NCBI RefSeq assembly: GCF_023065955.2
Contig: NW_026622930.1
Location: 22,483,449-22,547,448 of the forward strand
DNA: 64,000 nt
Direction: 5' to 3'
DNA from: Ursus arctos
Lineage: Eukaryota > Chordata > Mammalia > Carnivora > Ursidae
A model generated the notes under the pieces. It saw nothing but the letters and a program-made list of their open reading frames with translations. It was not told where the DNA came from and made no database searches. Positions 22,171-33,967 of this stretch are shown here, piece by piece (position 1 is the stretch's first letter; each line of letters starts with the position of its first letter). A program made the position numbers and the translations under genes.

Positions 22171-24449
22171 ACACACCGCACTGTAATACTGCTGACAGAG
22201 GTGGTAGGGAAGAGGACTGGCTGCAGGAGGCTATTAGCAAGCACCAGAGCAAAAAATAAGCAATTTTCACTCTTCGGTCCATCTTAAGAATTGGACCCAA
22301 CCTTGACTAATGTTGAAACTGATCTCCGCTACCAGGCAATAGGGGCCAGGAAGAAAATTAAGGAGTGATCATCGGGAATCTGCATGAATATATGAGAACC
22401 CATTTGTGATGTGGATACCAGAGTCATTTCAAACACATGCAAGGGCAAGATTTAGAATGGTCCGTGCTTGGCCTGCTTGTCTGCGTCTCCCGTGAGAACA
22501 CTACTAACAACAACAACAAAACAATGATATATCATCATAAAGCACCCGATTTCTTCTGGAAGAGGGATTCCAGAAATAACAGATCACCTATGCCCTAGGC
22601 CATTCTCTTCCCCCAAATAAATCAAAATTCTAAGCTAGTGCTGCCTCAGACCTACTTTTTCTTCCCTTTTCACTCGCCATGGCACTAAGACATTTTAAAA
22701 GATCACCCCCTTTATTTTTCCTACCTAAGATATTGACACCAACAAACAGCTATAGAATGGAGATACCAGACTGTAGAGGGGTGCAGACTGGACTCGAGCT
22801 TCGGGACTTTGGAAGGCCCCTGACCTCTCTGAGACCCAGCTTGTCCCCTTATACCCTGTCCTGCCAATTCTTGAGCGGCTGATCTCCCAAGGATTTTATG
22901 AGAATCACATGAAGTGATATTTACAGAAAACACTTGTAAAATTGTAGTGTATCATCATAAAATATACATGTGAGGTTTTCATCAGCTAACGCGGTGCAGG
23001 GAAAATTCTGAGCAGGATGTGAGAGCTGAAAAAGAAGGATTTTAAGATTCTCGTGTTTTACTTTTAAGGCAGCAACTTTTTATAATAAAGCACGGTGACA
23101 CGCGGAAGGCAAAGGTGCCTTCCTCTCTGCACCCATTCCTGGTACTATCAAAAGGAATGCCACTGCTTCCTGTCTCCTGAAGAAGGGCAGTGGGAAACAT
23201 CTGCACGAAATAATATATGCCTCTGCTTCTGAAGACATTTGGGCAACTTTTGAGGAGCTTGAAAGGCATTCATTAACCAAGTGATAAAAGAAAGAAGATT
23301 CTTGTCAAGAATAAGTCTTCACAAGAAACCAGGGTCACAAGGTATAGAAGCTTATTTCCTCCTGTCTCAAATGGGGCAACAGTAAATCAGGTGCTGCGCA
23401 AATGAGGCTTTCCCAAGATCTCCCACTTCCCAGCATCCATCTCTGCAGCCTGCAAGAGGCCGCTTCCACTCTTACAAAGCGATGGAATGCAGTTACTTGA
23501 CTATTAAGATGTTCTTCATTTGTCAACAGAAAAGCTGCTAAATTGCTACTCTGGGCAAATTTACATAGAAATTACCAAAGATACTCAGCAAATAAGAAGG
23601 GAATTACAACAGAGAGGAGTATAAACATCTAACTTCAGCTCCCCCACCCCTGAACTGCTGGTTTCTGAGTACCACAGTCAGTGCGGGGTAACTGGGAAGG
23701 GAGAAGAAACTAACTGGCCATCAGAGAAGTGAGTCAGTGCCCCTGTTCACTGTGCCTACCCTCTTACACCCATTTGGACGTTGTTGAAATCTGGCTTACT
23801 AACACGCTGGTCCTTCCTTTCCTAGTTTCCACTCCTTCACCCCCTCATATACTCTTCCGCAGTTCCCCCTCCCAAATAATGGAAGAGAATCTGCTCTTAA
23901 TTAGAGTTTCACACCCCTCACCAAAGGTTAATTGCTCAGTTGTCTGCTTCCTTCATCTGGGCAGTTGCTGGTGTTCACTGGTGTTCACTTAAGTGTGTTG
24001 GGAGGAAACCTCCCCCAGAGTTCCTAAGGGCTAGAGGCACCTCTCCTCCTTCCTCTACAAATGTCCTTCTTCTATTCTCCTTCCTGGCATCCAGACGGGC
24101 AAGCTGGGTTCAGACAGGCTTTTCTTTCTTGAGGCTTTGTCCAAGGAGATGGTACCAGCTTTTTGCTGTTCTGAATTGCTCTCTCCTTCCAGGAGTAGAC
24201 AGCAGCCTCAGTTTACCTGGGCTGATGGTTATGCTGTCTGTCCAGGGCTTACAATACACACTCTTCTCTGAGGTCTTCAAAGCTTGTCCTCCAAAGCCTT
24301 TCAGACCCCATGGCTGTCATCCTCCCCACAGTCCATTCCTACCAACTGCACACTCTAAGAAAGTAAAGCCCTCTCCTTGTCAGTATATTCATATCATATA
24401 TAACTCTATGAAGAATGAAAATAAAATAAAATGGAATGCCTATGCCATT
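22171..24449. other. Mostly unique non-coding DNA, no certain gene
   Basis: No recognised repeat over more than 2 kb. A 228-codon stop-free frame begins at 23940, but with TTG; its first ATG is about 93 codons in and its 3' end lies in an L2 fragment. Modest CpG retention occurs at 23090-23130 and 23390-23480. Possible unique regulatory DNA. Confidence 0.4.
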
Positions 24450-24625
24450 CCCATGTTTCTGTATTTGTCATTTTGTTCCCCATGGCTGGAACACACTCTC
24501 TCTCGCCCCTACGCACATCAAAGTCTAGATCATTCTTCAAGAACTATGTCAATCTTTTCTCCTGCGTTGGTGTCGTCTGGCCGTCTAGACTCTAGTGCCA
24601 CAAGGCAGAGCTGTGCCTCGTAATT
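24450..24625 (+). repeat. L2 LINE 3' region fragment
   Basis: 'ccccatggctggaacacactctctc', 'ctagatcattcttcaagaactatgtcaat' and 'tcttttctcctg' match old L2-class text (tgcctggaacactcttcc.../...ctcatccttcaagacccagctcaaatgtc). It accounts for the end of the 228-codon frame. Confidence 0.5.
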
Positions 24626-24635
24626 TTGTAATTTT

Positions 24636-24865
24636 CTATAATGGTTAAGAGCATGGCTTTGAAGTTCAACTGCCTGAGTTGGAATCTTGAATCTACCACT
24701 TATTAACATGGAGATAACTTGATCTCTCTGAGTCACAGTTCCTTCACCAGCAAAAACTAGGAGAGTACTTACATTACCAGGCTATGAGGATTAAGTGAAA
24801 TATGCATATAAGATCATTAACACAATAAAAACTCACTAAGTGTTACAGGTTGTAGTTGTTACTTT
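24636..24865 (+). mobile_element. MIR SINE, nearly full length
   Basis: 'ataatggttaagagcatggctttgaagttcaactgcctgagtt', 'ctaccacttattaac', 'cctatgag'-type 'ccaggctatgaggattaagtgaaatatgcatataag' and 'actcactaagtgttac' appear in canonical MIR order. Confidence 0.88.
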
Positions 24866-24949
24866 GTATCACTCATAGGATCTAGCTGAAGGATACACAC
24901 AGACACACCCACGCAGAGGGAAGGAGTCATTCCCGGAAATGACCAGATA

Positions 24950-25065
24950 AATTCCTAATTCTCTTCCACCCAAAATAATGCCTCTGTAAAATGGGAATAT
25001 ACCACAAAGAGTTGCTGCTTAGATCTGAATAGGTAACATAAATGAAAATTTTGTGAAAAGCGCAA
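24950..25065 (+). mobile_element. MIR SINE fragment
   Basis: 'tgcctctgtaaaatgggaatatacc' then 'taggtaacataaatgaaaattttgtgaaaagcgc' corresponds to the 3' half of MIR (catctgtaaaatggg...gtaaagcgc). Confidence 0.6.
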
Positions 25066-25194
25066 AATATTCTCGAAACGTGAGACACGTACATGTGAGA
25101 ACAACCCATTAGTTGTACCTGGTGATTCTGCCCCACACGGGATGGGCGTTGAAAGGTTTGTGTGAGACAATGGGGCGGCTTGCTATGGAAAACA

Positions 25195-25380
25195 CAGGTT
25201 GTTCGTGAAGAGGTAGATTGGAATCATGCCTCTATCATTTATTAACTGTGTACTTTCACCAGTTCAATAACTGTTCTGTACCTCAATTTCTTAATCTGTG
25301 ACATCTGCAAAAGACCTCACTAATTTTACTGAGATAACGAACACCAGGTAGGCATAAATAAACCTTGGCTGACTTCCCCT
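25195..25380 (+). mobile_element. MIR SINE
   Basis: 'agattggaatcatgcctctatcatttattaactgtgtactttcacc', 'gttctgtacctcaatttcttaatctgtgacat' and 'gagataacgaacaccaggtaggcataaataaa' match MIR order with substitutions. Confidence 0.7.
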
Positions 25381-27979
25381 TGCCCTCCTGCCACATGATT
25401 TCGAGAGAAAATTTGGGACTATAAAACAGAATGATACTCATTAATGCTTAATTACAATGCAATGAATACGCAAGTGCATAGGTGATCCTGTCTAATACCA
25501 AACGAGCCCCCTTTTAATTTCTTCTTATTGCAAGGAACACCAAGGAATTAACTGAGAGTTGCCCTTTACAAGATAAGAGAATTGTGAAAAGATTTAACAA
25601 GTACCGTAGGACAATCGCAAAGGTAAAGATGCTAGATTTTCCTTGTGAGGAAGACATGCCTGACTTTTTCTAGAATCATTTGAGGCTGGTTATAAAAACA
25701 GTTTAGCACGTAAATGTGTTCCTAGAGGCCCTACAATGGCCCATTAAAAACTTCACAGGACTATGTAGGAATCACGGCATTCATAACCTTCTGTCACTTT
25801 GGGGGTGAAACACAGTACCAGTTTCACTATGCTGAGTGTCAACAAGGATTAGGGATTGTCAAATTAAATGGGGTAGGAATTTTGGTCTCTGATGCAGTTA
25901 GTCCTGAGGTCTTCCAGTAAAAAGTTTCAAGATAAAACGAACAAGGAGAGGTTATTTTTAAATGGCCCAAGGGAAATTTTGGAAAGAGATCCGAAGATAC
26001 GAAACTGCAGTTATATCCTTTACCCAAATAACCACATATGAATCAAGGCTTCACATAGATTAAGGCACATGGTTGCCTTATGTATCTCAATGACTGTATT
26101 AAGTGTGCACGAAATACTCAGGAGAACTCTAAAATCGTGCCCCTTGATGAGCAGACAGGGCTTTCAATTTAAATGATTCATCTAAAAAGAGTCTCCCACA
26201 CAGGAAATTGCAGGAGACTTAATTCATTTACCTAAAAAGGATAAAGGATTGACTCAAGCCAAGGAGAATTCAAACATCAATTCTCTAGGCTGTATGACAG
26301 AAATTTCTAATAACCTAATTTTGAGATCATGAGTCCATTAACTCTTGATAAGACTTTTAAAAGAAAAGAAAAGGTGTTGGGGGATGGGGATAAAGAGAGA
26401 GAGGAAGAAGAAAGAAGACAACCAAGGAGATAAGATACCCCTAACTCAGGAGAAAAGCAAAGTCTTTAGCATTAAAGAGGTCAAGAAAGGGCTATGCTTC
26501 CAAGACTGGTTCAAAAAAAAATTTTTTTTTTCATTAATATAGGCTCTGTACCTTAACAGAATCTTTATTGGCTAGGACTCAATCAAATGCCTTTGTACCA
26601 TAAGTCTTCTTGTAGAGCAAGAGCTACGTAGACAGCAGCGCTGATGGTTAAGAGTGGCATGGGGGATGGAGAATACATTGGCCAAGCATCTTATTTTTGA
26701 TAAGACTGCAGTAACTTGTAAGGTGACTTGGGGAGACAGTCTAGGAGTGCCGTAGCATAAATGAGAATGCTTCCCACCTGTTCACTCTCAGGAGCCACAT
26801 GTCTGACTCCACCTTCCATCAAAGCACAGAGTTGCTTTAAAATCCTTTAGCAAGACAAGATTCAACTCTTCTGAGAGCTAGGAAGTTGGCAGGCATTATA
26901 CAACAGGGGTGATGGGGCCTATGTTGAGCTAGACGGGGTATGCCCAACCTAACGTCATTTAAATGTTAGTTAAACATACAGTTTCAGGGCTAGATTTTGC
27001 CCCAAGAGACGCTAGTTTGAAATTTCTGCAAGAGAACATGAATCCAACCTTTGTCAACGGAAAGGATGAGTATCTCGCAATGTAGTCCTCTCACGGGCTT
27101 CTTCTAAATGATCACAAAATGGTTTCCACCACCACAAGCTTGATCAAGAAGCCATTATTCTACCTTTTTTCCCCCTTCAATCCACTTTTGGGAGTTCAAA
27201 ATAATTTTCTTTCAACACAGAAAACACACATACACCAAAAAAAGTGATATTTAAGGTTTTAGTAGAAAAATTTAAAAATACCTGCTTACTCCCTGTCTGG
27301 AGGAATATACACTTCAATAAAAACTCACAACTACCTACAGAAACATCTGCATAAATTTTCCTACACCAACATTTAGTTAACACAAATAGCCACATAGGGA
27401 GAAAAAAAAATGATTCTTTGAAATGTAATTAAAAACTTTTGTATCAAATGTCTCTAAAATTAAAGGAAATCTCCCCAAAAAAGTGAGCAAAGGCATCATG
27501 ACTCCTCCAGGCTTCTAGATCTTAAAGCAATCAGCCAGCTAATATTTATTCTACAATATAGACAAAAGTCTACCTTCTGTCAAGGGGAAGAGAATGAATT
27601 GTTTTCCCATAATGGTGTTTTCTTTTCAATCAATTTCCCTTCAAGCTTGATTTAAGAAGGTACCATGTCAGAACCTGAGCCTGGTGGATGAAATCTGGGA
27701 CAGTTCCCCATCAAAGGTGAAAATTATGAGAGGCAAACCTAGGAAGTTCAATCTAGATGCTGCAATGCCCCCTCCTCCTGCTCACTCCCTCTCTCTTCTT
27801 CTTCTTCTTCTTTTTTTCTTTCTTTCTTGTAAACTAGAAGCATTTGCAGCACTGGAAAAAAGCTCAGAGGAGCCAAAATGAAAAGGCTGAGATTAACCAA
27901 AGAATTGGAACAGAGACAAGAAAATCCTCTAAGCATTTTTCCTTATTGCCAAAAGTACATTTAAATTTAATCCAATTCA
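25381..27979. other. Unassigned non-coding DNA
   Basis: No gene or confidently named repeat in about 2.6 kb. An A9T10 self-complementary run lies at about 26513-26531 and a (CTT)n/T-rich tract near 27796-27830. The short K/E-rich frame at 26345 is a purine-composition effect. Confidence 0.45.
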
Positions 27980-27984
27980 TCAAC

Positions 27985-28130
27985 CGTGCGCGTTGAGTTC
28001 TACTCTGTGTCAGGCACCAAGGTGCTGGGTTTTAAAAGATGAATGACATAAACGTGACTGCCTTTGCCCTCAAGAAGCCCACAATCTAGTAAGATAAACT
28101 ACTAACATACGGTGACGGGATCATCGTAAC
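27985..28130 (+). repeat. Old dispersed repeat ('ttgagcacctactatgtg' family)
   Basis: 'gttgagttctactctgtgtcaggcaccaaggtgctgggtt' followed by 'tgcctttgccctcaagaagcccacaatctagtaag' parallels 'ttgagcacctactatgtgccaggcactg...ccctgccctcaaggagcttacaatctagt'. Confidence 0.55.
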
Positions 28131-28370
28131 TACTTCTATAGGAAAATACCAGAAATATTACTGTAACAAAGATGACAAATGAAGAGATGGTATTCTTAGA
28201 ACTAAATTGAATCTGTATTGGGGGAAAAAAAGGAGCTTGATAATACTTTTTGTTATCTTGGTTATGGTGACACTTACCTACTTATCTGTCTAAGCTAGTT
28301 TTCTGTTTTCTCCATGTCACTTATTCTGTATACTTCATCAAGTGTTAAACCCAGTTGAGTGTATCCACAT
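28131..28370. other. Unassigned DNA
   Basis: No recognised element. Confidence 0.35.
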
Positions 28371-28394
28371 TTTTTCTGACCTGCATCCCCTTTT

Positions 28395-28850
28395 CCTCAC
28401 CTCCAGGGCCATTTTCTTTGTCTCAGCTTTCATCACTTCTCTCCTGGAACTGCAATAGTTTGACTGAAGACTCAGCCCTTGCTGCTATTTTCATCATGCT
28501 GCTGCCGGTGTTATCTTTCTAAATCACAAAACTGGTCATGGCATCATTCTTCCTGAAAACATCCCCTGCAGCTCAGGATGCTAACCTGATCAGCTTCAGA
28601 CTCTCCAGCTTGCATGCAAGGGACTACCCAGCTGGACAACAGCCACTCTGGCCACCAACCCAGTTTAACCCATTTGGGATCATTCATTGTTTCTTGTTCC
28701 TTAATATCTTTGCTCACATGGCCTCTCTTAGTCTGAAAAGGACCCTACCTATTGCTTCCATCTGCCCTTCTCCACTGGACAAATGTATAGCCATTATTTA
28801 ATACCTAATTCAAATGGGGCATTCCCTGAACTCCCAGGGGAAAAAAGTCT
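28395..28850 (+). repeat. L2-class LINE 3' region
   Basis: 'tctcctggaactgcaatagt', 'gctgctgccggtgttatctttctaaatcacaaaactggtcatgg', 'cccctgcagctcaggatgctaacc' and 'taattcaaatggggcattccctgaactcccag' follow the old LINE order (ctggactactgcaatag.../ctgccagagtgatctttctaaaacacaaatctgatcatg.../aagccttccctgaactcccag). The 87-codon frame inside is repeat-derived. Confidence 0.65.
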
Positions 28851-29429
28851 TTGCTTCTTCATATATGCTCACATAGTTCTTTATATGTACTTTATCATAT
28901 GATGTTATAAATATTTTAATTGTTGAAATTCTCAATGGATATTGGCTAAAATTAAGTCGAGTTATTGAATTTTTATGAAACTTCTATAATATTGGACTTG
29001 ATAGAATTTACTGAATATATACAATAGTTCGAGGTTACCAATAGAGATTACTTAGAAGTGCACATTGGCTGTCACTTCAGGGAAAAGGCATTTATAATTA
29101 TTAAACTAAATGCAAAGCCTTTAGGACAAGGCATGGGTTTAAAATCAGGGAGAAGATATAAGACAGAACTGGCATCTTCTTTGTTTCCTTGAGAGCATTC
29201 AGAAAGAAAAGAAAAGAAAAGCCACTATTTTAACAGTGTGATATGGAAGAATAAGCACTGGGCTAAAAGGTCGCTATTCTTAGTGAAAGTACCTATAATA
29301 CTGTTCACTGATCCTAAGACCCAAGACCAGTCAGGTAACCTCCTTGCCTCCATTAGTCTCACCGTTCTTTTCACAAAATGGGGATTAAATTATTTGTCCT
29401 AAAAACCATCAAGGGGATGTGGAATGGAT
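28851..29429. other. Unassigned AT-rich DNA
   Basis: No gene or recognised repeat. Confidence 0.4.
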
Positions 29430-29560
29430 CATAATGTAATAATGATAGTAGCTAATATTTACTCAGTGCCCACAAGGAGCCAGATGCCATGCTAAGTGTG
29501 TTCCATAAACAATCTCATTTATTAGCGACATTGAGAAAGGTAGGCAGCAGCAAGATGGGA
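29430..29560 (-). mobile_element. MIR-like fragment, antisense
   Basis: 'gtagctaatatttactcagtgcccacaaggagccagatgccatgctaagtg' then 'aacaatctcatttatta' corresponds to the MIR reverse complement (gctaacatttattgagc...gtgccaggcactgtgctaagcg...atctcatttaatcc). Confidence 0.55.
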
Positions 29561-29874
29561 ATAAGGAGACAATGATTGACAGGAGAGGAGGACAAAAAAA
29601 CAAAGGCTGTTGGGAAAAGGCAGTGCAATCTACCTCCAAATCAATACAGGGAGCTTCCCTCCTCTTGGGTATCCAGTGGTTGTAAAATGCCGTCTCTAGC
29701 ACGGGTTGTGCTGCCATATCCATTACCAGGCAGCCCATCCACCACACTGAGGAAAGGCTCTTCTGTACGGAAGGCTTCAACGGAAGTTGAAAAATATGTC
29801 TACATTTTGAAAAGGTAAGTTCACTACATTTTATACAGCTTTATTTTTCCTTCTACCACTCAATGCTTCTCTTC
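29561..29874. other. Unassigned DNA
   Basis: Overlapping 105- and 80-codon frames on opposite strands, neither recognisable. A donor-like 'aaaag|gtaagt' lies at 29811-29821, without a clear partner acceptor. Confidence 0.35.
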
Positions 29875-29996
29875 GGCAGGCAGAGGGAGAAGCAGGCACT
29901 TCACTGAGCAAGGAGCCTGATGCAGGACTCGATCCCAGGACCTTGGGATCATGACCTGAGCTGAAGGCAGACACCCAACCGACTGAGCCACCTAAA
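29875..29996 (-). mobile_element. CAN-SINE fragment, antisense, tail missing
   Basis: 'cggcaggcagagggagaagcaggcac', 'gagcctgatgcaggactcgatcccaggaccttgggatcatgacctgagctgaaggcagac' and 'aaccgactgagccacct' are intact. The AAATAAA tail side is missing, and the extreme head (caggcgcccc) is lost or mutated to 'aaacag'. A truncated or rearranged copy. Confidence 0.93.
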
Positions 29997-32894
29997 CAGA
30001 AGCATAAATATATGTGTGTATACACATATGATATAAAATACATAAATCTTTGTGTGTGTGTTTGTGTTTACTCTGTGGGTCTGCATTTTCATTCTGGACA
30101 TACAAGAACACAGCTGTCGAAATGTTAAGCATTGAGGACAACTTAGGACACTTTAAAAATGGTAGTAATAACATCCGTTCATTTACTGAAGTTAGCTGTC
30201 CAAGGCAGAGTTAAAGAAGAGAAAGGGCCATACATCAGCTCTCCCCGTATTCCTGTGTATTTTCTATCAATGTGGCTCCTTCTTGTGAGGCAGTTTTCTT
30301 TATTTAGGTAACTTGTGTTCACATTGCTTTTTTGGCAATAAATCAGTATTCAAACACAGTACAGATACAGACACACAGACACACACGGGCACACTCACAG
30401 GTGTGGCAATAACGGTAGCAACATGGCACCCTCATGGATAAAGAGAATTATTAACCACTTATTACATCCAGGACTTGTAATGGGAGTGATCCAACATTAA
30501 GAGTGTCCCTAGTGGCTATGACTATTTCCACATCATTAGAGAACATTCTTGCAGGATACAGAGGCAAATAACACATATCTCCATTTGCTCACAAAAAGCA
30601 AGGAAAAGGCCATATTTTCTAAATCTGTCAAACCCTATATACCTATCTCGCAAACATATATAGGTAAGGACAGTGTGTTAAAACTCAAACTAGCTCAAAG
30701 TTTTCTCATTCACATAAGCATTCTATGTGCAAACCAAGCTTCTATCATTAGTTTCTCAATTCTGTTAGAGGCCACACAAGAATTACTTTCCCACAGCATT
30801 TTTTATGGCCAGTCGGTTTCCCCTGTCTCCCATCCAAGCAGTGTGAAAAGAAAGAAACTAATAGATAATGGAACAAATGGATTTGGTTTGAATGACAAAC
30901 AATTTTACTGTCTTTTTAAAGACGACAACAAATATAGCTTCCAACTATGAACAAAAGGAGATTTTTTCACATCATTTCCTGTGTTTCTATTGTCAATTAT
31001 ATCTCTATGCGTATGGCATTTGCATAGCCATCTTTCCAAGAAAGCCTCTGAGTGTGCAATTCGGAAAGTATTTAATTTTTAAGGAGAATTTAGATTCAGA
31101 TTATGACTTGAAATCATAATAATATTAATTTTTTTTTTAATTTTGATTTTGAAGGCTGCTCGGATTTTATCAAAAACTCTTAGGACATTTGGCGCCTATT
31201 ACTGGAGATTCTTGGAAATCTAATCACCAAATAAGAACTTTCAAAAATAATGTGAAATTTGCTGTAATTTAGACATAAAGATGCATACAGCTAATGAGGA
31301 GCTTAAAGGACCCATTGATAGCAAACCAGAGATTTTGTTGTTGTTGTTGTTGTTAAACATTAATTTGATATTTGTGAAGTTATGGAACAAGGATAACACT
31401 ATAACTGTTTTTTTCTTTTTATACTCAGCATAACATGAGAATACAATTTTACTTGTAAATGTAATGTAATTGATACAAGTGAAATCTACAAAGTTCACAT
31501 GTGCAATATGGACGGTATTAGTTATTAGGACTCTCTTCCTTTCTTCATATGGAATACATAAATGATGACAATTGTACACAGGCAGGCCTCGATGCAAAGA
31601 TCTTTGCTGCCTTGCTGAGCAAGGGACCTCCCAAAGTGTTCTGTGACAAGACAGGGCTCGTTCTTAAAAAGCCGAATGGAACTATGTGTTTTATTTTTGG
31701 AAGTCACTGGATGACCACTCAACCTGGACCCACAAAGCAAAGGTTACTGGACAGTTACTTCAAAAGGCTTTAATGTCCTCATTTGAATTCTGTCATTCCT
31801 CAAAGGCACAATTCAGGCAGCACCAGCAAAGTTATTGGCCCTGAAAATGAGAAAGAATTCTAAAATTGTAAAGTTAGAAAGAACTTTGAGAATAAAGGTG
31901 TTTTGCTGGCAAATATTCCATGAATTCATTCCTCACAACCCGTTGCTCTCTCCTATGGAAATCTATTCCCTTGACGGCCTTGTCTAATTTCTTCAGACTT
32001 GGGGGCAGCTCAATGGCTTTGCTCATTCTCACTAATGTTTATATAGTTTTGCAAAGGAAAGAAATAGGCAGTGAGTTTAGATTGCTCTTATGGAATGCCA
32101 ATCTTGCTGCCTTTTTCAGCCCATTTTCATATATCTAGAACAACTTTTGTATGATATTTCATACAAGTTCTAATGTCAGTCATTACCCCCTGCCTCCTTA
32201 AGTTCCCCAGTGATTTTAACAAGATACACGGTCATTTACTTTCTGTCCAGCACTCTGAAAACTTATAAGACTTTGGTTGGGTCTTGGTCCCATAAATCCC
32301 AATTAGGCAAGGGCCTTGTAATTTAGCCTACAAAGTCTCATACTTCTGCCCTACCCAATCCTTCAAGAATCACTCTACTTCACAGCAACTTATTTCCAAG
32401 GAGACTAGTACCTTCTGGAATATAGGAGTCATGATACTTAGAAAACAATGCCATGTGTCCAAGTTTATTCCCATTCTTAAGTTTTATTCACAGAATACAT
32501 TCTATTTAAAAGAATATCATCAAAAGACTCATTTATGAATATTTCCTAAATTTTTCAAGGTATCCACTTAGCAAACCATTTTGCTTCTGAGAATTGCTAC
32601 TCGGATGCTTTCTACAGAATGGTCCAGGAGTTACTTTCCTGGCATGAGCCATGCCATGGGGACAGATTGGCCTTCTCCAATGACAATGAAATACAAAGTG
32701 AATGTCTCCTAAGGGAAAAATTTTCATGGCCCCTTTTGACTTAATCTTTTGAAAGGCATTAGGTATCCCTTTTCCTGTTCTATACCCCAATATCAGAGGA
32801 GAGAATCTATCTCAACACAGGGGGTGCAGGAAAAAAATGTAATTTAAAACATGAATTTAATAGTTCTGCCATTTCTTAGGATATGATACCCTAG
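29997..32894. other. Unassigned non-coding DNA
   Basis: No gene or confidently named repeat in about 2.9 kb. Short microsatellites: GT near 30050-30066, AC near 30369-30386 and (GTT)7 at 31334-31354. Frames of 60-133 codons (for example 30549-30950, beginning TTG) are not recognised. Confidence 0.45.
31334..31354 (+). repeat. (GTT)7 microsatellite
   Basis: Seven GTT units, giving a poly-asparagine run on the minus-strand frame. Confidence 0.95.
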
Positions 32895-33050
32895 AAAAAA
32901 CAACTGAACCTGACTTTCTTTGTCTAAAAAAATGTGTAACGAGCAAATATCCTGTAAGGTATTTGTAGAAGGCCAGGAGAAAAGAAATATGAAAGCACTA
33001 CGTGAATCTGTAAAGTACCATAGAAATCGGAATTATCTTACTAGGACCAG
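32895..33050 (+). mobile_element. MIR-like 3' fragment
   Basis: 'gaacctgactttctttgtctaaaaaaatg' followed by 'gaaagcactacgtgaatctgtaaagtaccatagaaat' resembles the MIR end (cctcagtttcctcatctgtaaaatg...gtgaaagcgctttgtaaactgtaaagcgctatagaaat). Confidence 0.5.
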
Positions 33051-33181
33051 TTTATATAATCTTAAATTTCTATGATTACTCACTCTTCACAAGTGGCTGA
33101 ATTTTAATATTATTTGAAGTACTCTGCATGAGTGTTCACAATTCTAGACATTTGTGTTATGTCTCAGGTTTTCCAGCGGGG

Positions 33182-33213
33182 CGTGTGTGTGCGCGCGTGT
33201 GTATGTGTGTGTA
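33182..33213 (+). repeat. GT/GC alternating purine-pyrimidine tract
   Basis: gtgtgtgtgcgcgcgtgtgtatgtgtgtgt: alternating R/Y with a CGCGCG core, the best Z-DNA-prone sequence in the window. Confidence 0.93.
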
Positions 33214-33850
33214 GGGGTGGTATACATCACTATTCATCACTGAGTCACACCGAAATGCTAACTTTCAGGCAGCAGAGCAATGTAGGCAGTAGCTGTTCTG
33301 ACACTACTCGTTGATGACAAGCAAATGTTTTGCAGGAACAGAATGCTTTCTGTCACCTTCCTCCAGATGAAGGCCGAAATACCCAGAAATAACAGATGAA
33401 GAGAAGCCAGGACCTCACTGAAGATCTACCTTTTGAGACCATAGCAAACGCTCCCAACTTCAGAGTCAGACCTTCCTCTCTGACCAGGAAGCGTGCACAA
33501 TCCATGACGTATAGAAACAAAAGAGACTTATTTCTTACTTGAGTGGGGGAAAAGTTTCCATCCATTTCTGGCATTTCCTCTCCCCAAATGTCCTAAGCGG
33601 TAAATGCAGATTAGGGAGCCCTGACGAGAACACAGTTCTGCCAAAGTTTTCCAGCACGGGCATTCAGAATTCGTCTGGGGTCCTTGGATGGCTCCTGTGA
33701 TCTCTAAGAGCTTTCCCACATCCTGATTCCTGGCATTTCGTAACAGTATCCGTGACCTAGCCTGGGGAGCAGGACTCGATAGCTATTTTAATTGTTTTGG
33801 TTTGGGTTTTACAGCATTCATTTTTGTCTTTATATCCTTAAGAATTCCCT
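33214..33850. other. Unassigned DNA
   Basis: No gene or named repeat. The 73-codon minus frame at 33353-33574 is not recognised. Confidence 0.4.
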
Positions 33851-33967
33851 TATCTGACCATCACATTGCATACTTCAATATCTTATAATTTGATCTGTCC
33901 CTTATACTTCAATAAAGCTGGGAAAAAAAACAAAAACAAAACAAAACAAAACAAAACAAAACAAAAA
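33851..33967 (+). mobile_element. LINE-1-type 3' end with (AAAAC)n tail
   Basis: 'ccatcacattgcatacttcaatatcttataattt...cttatacttcaataaagctggg' matches the carnivoran LINE-1 3' UTR end (caccacattgtacacc...tcaattatacttcaataaa), including its AATAAA signal (33911-33916). An A8 run and an (AAAAC)n tail to 33967 follow. Only about 75 bp of body is recognisable, so it is a 5'-truncated insertion. Confidence 0.6.

Noticed and set aside
23940..24623. A possible protein of 228 codons
   Set aside because: Non-ATG start, no recognisable domain, overlap with an L2 fragment, and no splice or promoter context. Kept only as a finding.
29811..29821. Splice-donor-like aaaag|gtaagt
   Set aside because: No matching acceptor, CpG or coding signal upstream, and such matches are common by chance.
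30549..30950. 133-codon frame
   Set aside because: Begins with TTG, and the peptide has no recognisable family features.
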